Of a DNA stretch of 64,000 bases, positions 24,169-34,796 are shown one piece after another; position 1 is the stretch's first letter; each line of letters begins with the position of its first letter. Position numbers and translations under genes: made by a program. The stretch is from Agroathelia rolfsii. Lineage: Eukaryota; Basidiomycota; Agaricomycetes; Amylocorticiales; Amylocorticiaceae. The stretch spans positions 5,084,001 through 5,148,000 of the forward strand of contig JABRWF010000003.1 in assembly GCA_018343915.1 (NCBI GenBank), written 5' to 3'. The notes below the pieces were generated by a model. That model searched no databases, was not told the origin of the DNA, and worked only from the letters and a program-made list of their open reading frames with translations.

Positions 24169-25688
24169 GTGTCTTCCTTCAACACCAAGATCTCCAACAC
24201 ATTCACCACTGTTGCCCAGGCAATCAACTTTGCCAACAGTAACCCCACCACCTCCATTGATCAATCAGAGATTGACAAGCAGTGGCAAAAAGATCTCAAG
24301 AGTAAAAGCCTACTGATTAAATAAATCAAAAGAATTACTAATAAATTCTTTATAGGCACTGAAATCCTCTGGTCACCCTCTAAACCCATCAAGCAAGAAG
24401 AAGATATCGATCTCCTTCAGGCCTTTTTAGACTCAGACAACAACATCAAGGAAAAGGAAGACAGTAAGAGAATTATAGTATAAAAAAATCCGAAAATAAA
24501 GGATAAAAAATACTAATAAAATTCTCTAGGCCTCAATAATATCAACCAGGCCCTCAGCAAATTTACAATCAACCCAGAAATCAACTGGGAAACTTACCAA
24601 GACTTCACAAATAGCTTCAAGGATATCAGGAAGGAATCTCCAGCTACTTACATATCCATAATCACAGATATTGAGGTCAACAAGGACCAGTACAATCTTG
24701 ATCACGACAAGATCACCTCTTATATCACAGCTGAAATAACACATCAGCAAGACATCTGGTGTAAACATTTCAATATTCCCTCCACAGGACCTTGCTGGAC
24801 TGTGCAAGACATATTCCAAGAAGCTGCTAGGTATAACCTGGAAGAAGAATTTGTGTACCCAGGAGAAGAAGATTCAGAACCCTCTGATATCAATATTTCT
24901 GACACCTCCTCCCCCTTCACATTATCTCCCTTGGTCAGTAGTGCCAATCTAGTGGAAAGAAGTCCCCTAGATAAATCAATTGGTGATCTTCAGGTAAAGT
25001 AAACAAAACTTTATCATTTCACCATCACTAACACATTTTTTAGGAGCTTAATAAACTCCCTGAAGAACCCATTGACAAAACCATCGGTTGGGGCACAGAA
25101 GGTCAGCAAAAATCAACTGCTCCACCTTCAAATCATTCATATACACCCTGGTCAATAGGAAATCACAAGCTCAACAATTGGGCAAAGATTCTAACCCCAC
25201 AAGAAATTCCTGAACCCGGTGAAGGTATTTGATTTATTAAATTAAATACATCTCAACCTCACTAACAACCAGTCTTAACATTACCACTAGAACTCCTCAA
25301 GTTTGCTCTTAAGACAGTTGACGTTCTAGAGCAAACTATCCAACACCAATCCTCACAGCTTTTGTGGTACAAGTCTTCCTTAGAGGACCTTACCAGAAAA
25401 GTCCGGGGCCTCCAATACACTATTGGTTGGACCAACAAGATCTAGAAGGCAAAGGAGATCAAGACCCAGGAGGAACTTGAAAATCTCAAGAGATTGGTGA
25501 ATACCCAGAGTAGGAGACTTGTTGATATTGATCTACACCAGAGAAATTTCAGCAGGAGACACTCTGGAGAGTTGAAGGAATTCAAGGACAGGTTTGAGGC
25601 ACAGATCAGAAAGATTCTAGAAAATCAGACTGGTATATCACACAGAGGTGGCAGGAGAAACAGGGAGTATAGATTCACTCCTTTTTGA
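24169..25688 (+). CDS. Copia-1 ORF0: spliced upstream protein of unknown function
   Basis: Unknown family. Five exons: 24169-24301, 24356-24463, 24530-24993, 25044-25224 and 25291-25688. They total 1,284 nt and encode 427 aa in one frame with a single TAG at 25443-25445. The introns are 50-66 bp, GT-AG, with branch-point words TACTAATA, TACTAATA, CACTAACA and CACTAACA. There is no ATG: the frame begins at GTG (VSSFNTKISNTF), one change from ATG, 70 bp after the primer site. Visible parts: a Trp-rich helical middle (INWETYQDFTNSF, then GPCWTVQDIFQEAARY), an acidic Ser/Asp stretch, a heptad-like coiled coil near residues 290-390, and a basic tail with HRGGRRNREYR. Coiled coil plus basic RGG tail would fit a second gag-like or RNA-binding protein; this is inference. 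Confidence 0.65.
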
Positions 25689-25973
25689 ACAATTTTTTAT
25701 ATACATCAGAATTATCCTCATTCTAAATAAATTTTTCTATCTCTTTTTGTTGTTTGGAGCCCTTGTATCTTTTATACAGCTCTATTTTCTTTCAAAGATC
25801 TTCTTCTATTTTTTAAATCTCTTCTATCTGTATTTTTTGTGAAAGTAACTATAGCATTTAGTTACCACAAATATTCATTGTATTCTATTTCTCTGAATTC
25901 CCTTAAAATCTGCCCAACATAAGTTTTTATAAGCTCATCATTTTAATTTTGGTTTGTATTGAGCTTTACCTGA
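25689..25973 (+). other. Very AT-rich gap between ORF0 and ORFx of Copia-1
   Basis: 285 bp, T-rich. It contains a short frame (25648-25842) rich in Phe, Leu and Tyr that looks like membrane text but is explained by T-rich composition. It may be a fifth intron joining ORF0 to ORFx: a GTATAG follows at 25666 and CAG acceptors lie before 26005. Not proven. Confidence 0.35.
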
Positions 25974-26732
25974 AACTTTGGCATAAAAACCTTTATTCTG
26001 GATTCAGATCAGGAAATAGAAACTTACTTATTTGACACAGGTGAAGAAGATACACAGACTCAGAAACCTTTTGAGTTTGAAGAAGAAAAACCTTCTAAGA
26101 AATTAAGCAAAACTGCACTTAAGCTCTTAGAAAAGAAAAACAAAAAGAAACTTCAAAGAAAAGGACATATCACCCTTAAATCTTGTTGGGAAACATACCA
26201 CAAAGATTTCCCTACACCATCCAGAAACCCAGAATTATACCTGGAAATAAAGAAATTCCTATTTGATAGTACCAAATATAATTGGGAAAAAGTCAGTCAG
26301 GATTTCCAGAACAAATTCTTCACTCTCTGTGCAGAAAGAATAATTCTTGCAAGAGTATTCAGAAGATTTGACAAAGTCAAACCTTTCACATTTCCAGACG
26401 AAGAAGTAAGAGAAAACTCTCAAAACCATACAAGGTATCTTATCAAAATCACTCCAATGCCTCATAATTGGAGTATACCATACTTCACACCAGAGGAAAT
26501 TGGAGACAAAGTTAGTCTTACAGATATAGAGAGATTAGACGATATAATCTACCTCTATAATTCAGGACATTGGGATAGCATACATCCAGGTCCAAACCTT
26601 AAAGACTTTAAGGAATTCCTAGAAAATCATCACAAGGAATACCTTGAAACAAGCCTCAACAGGATTATAGAAAATTATAGCATATATCTATATCCTATCA
26701 AAGACAGCTTTATATCCTGGGATTTTGTATAA
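25974..26732 (+). CDS. Copia-1 ORFx: second unknown upstream frame
   Basis: Open for about 250 codons between a TGA at about 25971 and the TAA at 26730-26732, with no ATG before 26457, so it probably begins by splicing from upstream. Acidic N-terminus (LFDTGEEDTQTQ), a Lys-rich segment, then a conserved-looking part (NWEKVSQDFQNKFFTLCAE, then PHNWSIPYFTPEEIGDK and LDDIIYLYNSGHWDSI). It shares an NWE-x-x-QDF pattern with ORF0, which may mean the two are related or parts of one protein. It ends 7 bp before the gag ATG. No stop interrupts it. Confidence 0.6.
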   Translation, partial: NFGIKTFILDSDQEIETYLFDTGEEDTQTQKPFEFEEEKPSKKLSKTALKLLEKKNKKKLQRKGHITLKSCWETYHKDFPTPSRNPELYLEIKKFLFDSTKYNWEKVSQDFQNKFFTLCAERIILARVFRRFDKVKPFTFPDEEVRENSQNHTRYLIKITPMPHNWSIPYFTPEEIGDKVSLTDIERLDDIIYLYNSGHWDSIHPGPNLKDFKEFLENHHKEYLETSLNRIIENYSIYLYPIKDSFISWDFV

Positions 26733-26739
26733 GTCAAAA

Positions 26740-29700
26740 TGACTGAAATACTTATAAAAGATATACCCTCAGGATTTCCTGTTTTCAATGGCTCAAATTA
26801 GGCTAAATTCTTAGTTAAATTTTATTTCCTAGCCAAGTCATTGCGCATTTGGACAATGTTCTCTAAAGGATTACCCAAGGATGATCCTACTCCCTTACAA
26901 AAACCAGATCTCAAGCCAGCAGAAATTCTACCACAAGAATTAGCTTCAGCTGCAGGGATTTCTTGGGGAGAAGACAAAAAAATCATTCTAGCTAATGCAT
27001 GGGATCAAGCAGATAATCGTGCAAAGGGTTTACTTGGAGGATGTGTAAATGAGACTTGGGCAAATATTTTAATGGCTGAAGAAACAGCTGCTAAAATGTG
27101 GAATAAAATTTATACAGTGGCAAAAGCTCAAAGACTTGCAGAAGGTCAAAGATATCATACTGAGTTCTACTCCTACAGACTTAGGACTGATAAATCAATG
27201 GCTACACAAATCTCTGAAATGCAAGAAATACAGATAAGAGCCAATGCTACAGGATTATCTATTGGTAAAAAGGATTTCATCTTACGCATAGGAGAAATAC
27301 TTCCAGATTCATACCGCATGATTTGGGGTAGTATCTTAAGAGCAGTGGGAGGTTACAAGAAGGCCACAATAGACTTAATCTGAGGAGAATTACAGTAGGA
27401 ACAAACCATATGTGAATCTCTCCACACTAATAATAAATCTCAAAGCAGGTCCAATATGTCTAAAGGCCAAAGAAAATTCAAAAAGAAATTTAAAGGTCAA
27501 GACAAAACAAATAGTCAGGAGTCAGATAACAAAAACTATTGCAAAAAATGCAAAAAGTATGTTAAACATACTACTGACAAACACATAGACAATTGGAAAC
27601 CTCCTAATCAAAAAAATGCAGGAAAGAAAAACTATGGTGGAAAATCCAAAACAAATCAAAGAACAGAGGAAGTTGAAGGCTCTTCTGATGAAGAAACAAA
27701 TACTTCACTCTCTCTGTATCAAACAGAAAAAACACAGGATGATGAATTCTTTTACCTAGTTGATTCAGGTACTAGCCATCACTCCATATTTGATTTAAAG
27801 GATTTTCACCAGTACAAACTATTCCCTCCTGAAAAACAAAAATACACAATCATCTCAGATGGAACCAGACTCCCAATTAAAGGGATAGGTACTGTCAAAA
27901 TCAAACACATTGATTCCAGTGGGAGAATACATGTACTCGACATTACAAATGTCAGGTATATTCCAGACACCAGAGAAAGATTACTATCCCCTCAACAAAT
28001 TTCACAAAAAACAAATGGGATATGGATCATTGGAAAATCTGGAAAAACCATGGAATTGATGATTAACAAGAAAAAGATCCTAAGCGTATATATCAATCAA
28101 AACAATAATTTTGAGCTTAGAAGATCAATTACACAAAGTCAACATACAAAATCTTTGCATAGCTCAGAAGAAACACCCTATGAATTAATTCATCAAAGAT
28201 TTGCACACTCAGGTAGTGATGTTATCCATAAAATCTTAGGAAACACCATAGGTGGACCTAGAAATATAGGAAAAACATCTTATGAAACCTGTGAAGGTTG
28301 TGCACTAGGGAAATCTATCAGAGCACCACATTTTCCATCTCCAGAGTGTACTAAAAACCCAAATGATTTGGTACACTCAGACTTATACTCACTTCCAGTA
28401 AATGCCATACGGAGTAACATAAAATATGTTGTGACATTCCTAGATGATGCCACTTCATATTGCACAATGTACTTCATATCATCAAAAGATGAAACCCTTG
28501 AAGCATTTAAGAAATATGTTACATGGTCAGAAAGGCAATTTGGAAATAAGTTAAAAACTATCAGATCAGATAGAGGTGGGGAATATATGTCAAAAGATTC
28601 TGACAAATTTCTCAATGACTTTGGTATTTCTAGAGAAACTTCTATTCTGCATACACACCAACAAAATGGCAGAGCAGAAAGAGTTTAAAGAACCATCCAT
28701 GAAAAAGCTGAAGCCATTAGGAAAACTGCTTGAATAAAAGAAGGATTTTGGAAAATATCCATGGAAGCGGCACTATACACCTATAACCGTACACCTACCA
28801 GAGTTCAATCCTGGAAAACTCCATATAAATCTTGGTATAGAAAACAACCAGATATATCAAGGATACGGGTATTTGGATGCCAAGCATGGATGACTATTCC
28901 AAAGGAAGGTAGAAAAAATAAACTTTCAGACAAAGCCAGAAAAACAATTTTCATAGGATACCCAGAAGGTTCCAAAGGTTGGAGACTTTATGATCCAATT
29001 ACTGGAAAGATATGGGATTCATACAATGTTAAGTTTGATGAATACATATTTCCTATGAAAGAAAAGAAAAAGGCTCAATATATGCTACCTCAAAACAATG
29101 AGGCAGATGTATCAGGCTCTGAAACTACCTCAGAAAAAATACTTTATCCTCGAAAACAAGATGAATACATAGACATAGGGAATATAACAAACCCTATCTC
29201 TACAACAGATGATGAAGAAGATATTTCATATCTTGAAGAGTTAAGAGATACTGAAATACGTGATGAAGAACTAGAGCCAGATAGTATTTCTGGAGTACTT
29301 GGAAGAACAGGCAGATTTGGACCACTTGGAGATTTTTCTGAAGAATATTTCCCAGGTGAATTCCCAACACCAGAAGCAAACATAGATCCTGAAGAAACAA
29401 GTCGACCTAGAAGAGAAAAGAGACCTAATCCCAGATATAAAGACTATGTCACTTCAAGCCAAATCGAACCGGTTCAATCAACCATAAATCATCTGCTAAC
29501 ATTGGCTGCAGACGTCAAAAATATTCCCAGAACATATAAACAAGCAATGAATTCACCAGACCATGAAAAATGGGAAGAAGCTATAAAAAAAGAAATGGAT
29601 TCATTAAAATCTAGGGATGTTTACGATCTGGTTAATAGACCCAAAAACAAGACAATCCTCAAAGGAAAATGGGTTCTAAATATTAAATCAGATGGACGTT

Positions 29701-31085
29701 ACAAAGCTAGATATGTTGCTAGAGGAGATTTACAAACAAATGATACATTTGATGACACTTGGTCACCAGTCGCAAGATATGAGGCATTCAGAGTTTTACT
29801 TGCAATAGCCACATATAGTGATTGGGAAATTGACCAAATGGATGTTACCACTACATACCTTTATGGAAAACTTGACCATGAAATTTATATGGAACAACCT
29901 ACAGGTTTTTCAGTCAAAGGAAAAGAAGATCAAGTCTGCAAGCTTAAAAAATCCCTCTATGGATTAAAACAAGCAGGTAGACAGTGGAATTTTGAAATAC
30001 ATTCAACACTTGAAAAAATGAATTTCAAAAGAACACACTCAGATGCAGGTATCTATATAAACCATCAACAAGTGGGAGACCCAAATGATAAAATCATTCT
30101 CATTTTATATGTTGATGATTTATTAATCATGGGAAAAGTGAAAAAGCGAATTCAAGACTTCAAGAAAAAACTTATGGAGAAATATGAAATGAAAGATCTT
30201 GGAGAAGCTAAATCATTCCTAGGCGTCAATATCAATAGAAACAGGAAAAAGAAATTACTGTCTATTGATCAAAAAGATTACTGTAAAGGTATCCTAAAGA
30301 AATTCCAAAAGGAAAAATCAAAAGGATATTCTACACCAATGTCAGCAAGCATCCAACTCAAATCCAATCCTAACCAAGTGACAGAGGCCAATAAAACCCA
30401 CTACAAAAGTATGATTGGTTCACTCACATTTTTAACCATCATAACTAGGCCAGACATCACTTTTGCTGTAAACAAATGTGCAAAGTACAGTGAAAATCCT
30501 AGAAAAGAGCATTTCACTGCAGTAAATCATATATTCCAATATCTATCCAAAATCCCGGATAAAGCCATTGTCTACCAAGGACAACACCCAAAAGAATTAA
30601 CCGCATATTCAGATGCAGATTGAGCAATGGACTTAGATGACCGGAAATCTACAACTGGATACATTACTATGATGTGCAAAGGTGCAACTTCCTGGTCAAC
30701 CAGAAGACAACACACTACTGCATTATCCAGTGTAGAAGCTGAATATATGGCTCTCACAGAAGCAGCAAAACAAGTTAAATGGTTACGGAAACTACTAAAT
30801 GACATAGGTGAAGATATATCTAATCCAACAACTATTTTCACAGATAATCAAGGAGCCATTAGCCTAGCCAATAACCCTAAACATGGTGGTAGAGGTACCA
30901 AACACATCGAAGTTAGGCATCACTTTATCAGAGAAACAGTCTCCAATGGTACTGCTAGGACTGAGTATATTAATACTAACCAACAGCTAGCAGATGTTTT
31001 AACCAAGCCTTTGGCAGAAACAAAGCACAGCTATTTTTCAAATTTAGCTGGACTAACAAATGATCTTAGATGGTTAAAGCAATAA
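26740..31085 (+). pseudogene. Copia-1 gag-pol
   Basis: One frame in several open blocks. Gag at 26740 (MTEILIKDIPSGFPVFNGSN, one Trp to stop at about 26800) up to about 27450. A Cys/His motif CKKCKKYVKHTTDKH at about 27540 stands in for the usual knuckle. Protease LVDSGTSHHSI (about 27760). Integrase: zinc region HQRFAHSG and CEGCALGK, core VHSDLYS and FLDDATSY and GGEYMS. RT with ILYVDDLLI (about 30105). RNase H with AYSDAD, SSVEAEYMALT and FTDNQGAISLA. Stops at 27379 region, 28686, 28732 and 30621 are mostly former Trp or Gln codons. Catalytic residues are all kept, so loss of function is recent. Confidence 0.93.
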
Positions 31086-31104
31086 AGCATTTATTGAGTG
31101 GGAG

Positions 31105-32130
31105 TGTTGAAAGATTGAATATTTACAAGCTTCATATCTTTCCAATGATTCCAATGAATACTTCAAATAATCATCTAACATCAAGTCATACATGATTATT
31201 TATTTCATGATTTTACAACCGTTCATTGTTGAGATATTAACAATTCTTTACATGTATATATTCATTGAAATAATATGCATATATTCTTTTATTTAATATT
31301 TTCAATATTTCATTATATCTAATCTTATCAGAGATAAGATTATCATATCTGAAGTCACTTGACTTTATCATTTATGAATATCTTTTTCATAAATATTAAA
31401 CAATTCCATTTAAATATTCATTTCTAAATAATTATTGTGAATATTGATTTTTCACGCCATAGACCCTTGCTTATAAATCACCAAAATATTTACTAAGCAA
31501 GTTCATAATATTAGTAATATTTATAAAATATTACTAATATAGATCTAATAATAGGATATTGAGATTGATAGACATTTTACTTACTAATACTATACAAATT
31601 ACTTACTAAGCACACAGATTGCTTACCAAGCATATTATTCAGCAAATAGGAATATTACTAAGCTGATTTATAAGCTGATTTGTAAGCAACCTTTCTTACT
31701 AAGCGGATTAGATAAGCACAGGATTGGCTTACTAATCTTGTAGAAATTAGAATATTTTGTATTATATAAGCACCAGCAAATTCGGCTGGAAATGACAAGT
31801 TATTTCACTCGAAAATAGTGAGTTAAATAGTCTACAAGACTAGCTCCTAGAGTACTAACTTCACCCCAGACTTACAAAGTCTACAAGACAAGACAACAAG
31901 CCTTTCCTAAAGGGAAACAAGTAGGTAGTCTCAAAGGGACACTGGCTACAGTCTTATCTTTAGTATAGTAAAGTTACTAATTGCTTCCTATCCTAGGAAA
32001 CCTTGCCTTATCTTAGGAACAACTCAAAGCCTGTACTTTTCTTTACAAGTAAGTATTTGCTTCACAACAGGTAACTTGTGAGCTAGTATATAGCCACACT
32101 ATACAACCTAAGAACTACAATAGTTTAACA
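31105..32130 (+). repeat. Copia-1 3' LTR
   Basis: 1,026 bp, from TGTTGAAAGATTG to TAGTTTAACA. Its last 160 bp differ from the 5' LTR but match solo LTR E (37002-38027, same length) and LTR D, including a CAAGTC variant near the start that the 5' LTR lacks. Confidence 0.92.
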
Positions 32131-33466
32131 AATAGATCCCAAACTCTGATAGCACTTCCAATCTGTAATTGGAAGTCTTCTTTATATTATGCTAGGTACA
32201 CACCCAGATATAGCCTTTGCAGTGACTAAGCTAGCACAATTTGCTGCTAACCCAATACAAGAGCACCTGGACAAAGTGCTATTCATAGCAAAGTACCTAT
32301 AGACAACAAAAGACTACCAGCTAGTCTACAATAGGGACTCCAATGGTGGCTTAATTACTTATTCAGACTCTGACTATGCTAGTGACCCCAACAACAGTTG
32401 CTCCATTACTGGCAATATGTTTATGCTAGCAAATGGAATCTTCTTATGAAAGTCACATACGCAATGCATAGTTGCACTTTCTTTGACAGAAGCTAAGTAT
32501 ATAGCAGTGTTAGATTGTGCTAAGCAAGCACTGTAGATTTGGAACATCCTTTCTGAACTCAAGCTACCCATACTCCTTTCAATGCCAGTGTACTACAATA
32601 ATATGTCACGACCCCTTCCGTATACAAGTGGCTCCCACTCCGACATTTCCAACATGTCCCCACTCACCCTCACTCACTACCATCCAATAACCAAAGACAC
32701 CTCTCTGGCTCCCAACTTCCGCTCTCCACCCTCTGCAATTCGGGCGTTGGAACTAGCGACCCCTTGCTCAGCGCCCAACCGGAGTCCCAGAGTCTTTTCC
32801 TCTTCTCACGTATCCTGTTTTCCCATCATTTTCCCCACACGTTCTAGTACCCTTATTCACATACATAGTTTTAGCTCATTTGCGCCCCGTATTCTGTTTC
32901 CCACTCTCCATCTCACTTCATTTCTATTTCTCTTGGTATCCTCCTGCTACTATAGTATTTATACCGACCTAGCATATACCTAGCTACCTCAGTTTGGAAA
33001 TCAACTTAGTTCCCCTTCTCCTATCTAACTCCTGTCCCGAACCACAATTAGGTAAGGGCCTGACACATATATCTTGGCCAAGTCCGGTCACCCCTCTCCT
33101 TTCCTATCTACTCTCCCATCTCTACTCCTGTTCACTCCGTCTCTGCTTCCGTTCTACTCCGCCCCTTCCCTTTTCTGCTATCCCCGTCCATCCGAGACTT
33201 AACATAATATAGGCACCAACTTCTTAGCAGCAAATGATATAACCAATCAGAAGTCAAAACATATTGACATACAATATCATCACATCAGAAGCTGTATCAA
33301 AGATGGAAAGGTTGCAATCTTCTTCATAGAAGGAAACCTTAACCCTGCCAACATGTTCACAAAGAACCTGGCATTCAATAACTTCCACAAGTACTGGCTC
33401 CTTACTAGACTTGAACTCTTAGAGCCAACTCTTCAGCACAAAGTGTCCCAGCACGTCAAACAATAG
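32131..33466 (+). pseudogene. Copia-2 RT end and RNase H
   Basis: Resumes Copia-2 after Copia-1: SVIGSLLYIMLGTHPDIAF, RNase H (YSDSDYASDPN, LTEAKYIAVLD), interrupted by LTR F at 32604, then the HID-type end and a TAG at 33464-33466. Close match to 8190-8911 of Copia-3. Several Trp codons are now TAG or TGA. Confidence 0.85.
32604..33204 (+). repeat. Solo LTR F, GC-richer, unrelated to the other LTRs
   Basis: 601 bp from TGTCACGACC to GACTTAACA, flanked by an exact TAATA duplication (32599-32603 and 33205-33209). Its C-rich plus-strand composition stands out from the AT-rich surroundings. Removing it restores the Copia-2 RNase H frame at the point matching Copia-3 about 8655. The TGTCACGACC start is common among fungal Gypsy LTRs; the strand is arbitrary. 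Confidence 0.88.
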
Positions 33467-33489
33467 AGACTGCATGGAACAAGGGGGAG

Positions 33490-33850
33490 TGTTGCAACTG
33501 TACGGAATGCCCTAGCGGCTGTGCCAAAGATGCAACAAGGGAAATTGGAGCAGAACTCCAATATTTAGTAGAAGATTAAAGTAGACTATATATACAAGTT
33601 AGTAACAAGCTTTAATGACAACAGTTTTAACACCTGAACCACCATCACCACTTTGCACCCATACACATACATAAGCCTTACCGCTTATCCACCCTCACCT
33701 ATATAAGTCTAATACTATATATTAGCTAGTGTGTATAGTGTAGTACATAAGTATAAGTATAATAGTAGTAGTATACCATATAATGTAGTGTACAGTACAG
33801 TGGCAGCCAGATGCATGCACTGCTGGTCTTAGGACTAGTGCTGTTTATCA
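33490..33850 (+). repeat. Copia-2 3' LTR
   Basis: 361 bp, from TGTTGCAACTG to CTGTTTATCA, preceded by a purine tract. Same length as the 5' LTR. Confidence 0.9.
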
Positions 33851-34762
33851 CATTGGACCAAGGATCTTAGTTTGCTAGTCAAGTAATGAAAAATATACAT
33901 GCTAGTTTACACATCAAAATAGCCTTGTCTACTGCATATTATCCACAAAGTGATGGATAGACTGAACATGTTAATCAAGAAGTAGAGCAGTATCTAAGAA
34001 TCTTTTGTAATTACAAGCAAATAAATTGGGTAGAATTGTTACCTTATGCGGAATTTATGCACAACAATAGAAAAAATGAGAGTATATATACTAGTACTTT
34101 TAAACTAACCTATAGCTATATTCCAAATTGGGAAGTAAAGGACATTCCAAATCCGACTCTAGCAGCCTTCAATTAGATTGAAAATTCCAAGGAAGTACAA
34201 AAAGAGGTATAGGTAGCATTAAGTTTGGCAAAAGAATAAATGGAACAATTATACAATAAAGGAAAAAAGATGTTTCCAAATTTAGAAGAAGGATAAGAAG
34301 TTTGGCTAAATATACAAAATTTAAAGCTTGATAGACTATCCAAGAAGTTAAGTTAGAAATAGATTAGCCCCTATAAAGTAGAGAAAAAGCTAAACAACTT
34401 GAACTATTAACTGAATCTTCTGGCTAATCTCAAAATCCATAATGTATTCCATGTTCACTTGTTAAAACCACATTATACCTTGAATCAGCACCAAAAGCCT
34501 TTACCTCTAGTAGAAGTAGAAGGAGAAGAAGAGTACAAAATGGAAGAAGTACTCAACTCAAGAATGTGGTGGAGAAAACTAGAATTTCTAGTAATATAGA
34601 AAGGATACCCAGGGGAACAAATATGGGTTAGAGAATTGGATATACATGTAGACAATGCAATCAGAGAATTCTATAAGTCCAATTCTAGTGCTCTAAGAAA
34701 AATTAGTGCTACATTATTTAATCTCCTTCTATTTCAAAACTGGGATAATCTAACAGAATAGA
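33851..34762 (+). pseudogene. Gypsy A integrase end and chromodomain
   Basis: Continues from 19854: DQGSQFASQ, STAYYPQSDG, EVEQYLRIF, ELLPYAEFMHNN, then HNVFHVHLLKPHY and a chromodomain (KLEFLVI, stop in place of Trp, KGYPGEQIWV) at about 34530-34690. About eight stops. The frame ends before the polypurine tract at 34782. Confidence 0.85.
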
Positions 34763-34796
34763 AACCCAAGGCAGATTGCCCTTAAGGAGGGGGTAA

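Larger units (their letters stand above)
23071..32130 (+). mobile_element. Copia-1: nearly intact 9-kb Copia element with extra spliced upstream ORFs
   Basis: LTRs at 23071-24098 and 31105-32130, primer site at 24099, polypurine tract (GAGTGGGAG) at 31096-31104, gag-pol at 26740-31085. It is about 4 kb longer than a usual Copia because of two unknown frames at 24169-25688 and 25974-26732, upstream of gag. There is no 5-bp duplication: flanks are GACAC and AATAG. Only about five stops lie in gag-pol, making it the youngest coding element here. Confidence 0.93.
19855..33850 (+). mobile_element. Copia-2: decayed Copia element carrying Copia-1 and solo LTR F
   Basis: Two 361-bp LTRs in the same orientation bound it. 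Flanks are CATCA (19850-19854) and CATTG (33851-33855), a duplication with two transitions. Internal order: primer site, gag, an unassigned stretch, protease, [Copia-1], end of RT, RNase H with [LTR F], polypurine tract (CAAGGGGGAG), LTR. Integrase and most of RT are missing at the Copia-1 position. It interrupts Gypsy A in the integrase core. Confidence 0.88.

Noticed and set aside
25648..25842. Membrane-like peptide in Copia-1, a possible envelope-type protein
   Set aside because: The Phe/Leu/Tyr text follows from T-rich DNA; it lacks an ATG-led start and signal features and overlaps the end of ORF0.
32582..32983. 133-codon frame over solo LTR F
   Set aside because: It starts in Copia-2 and runs into the C-rich LTR; the TAATA-bounded LTR explains it.
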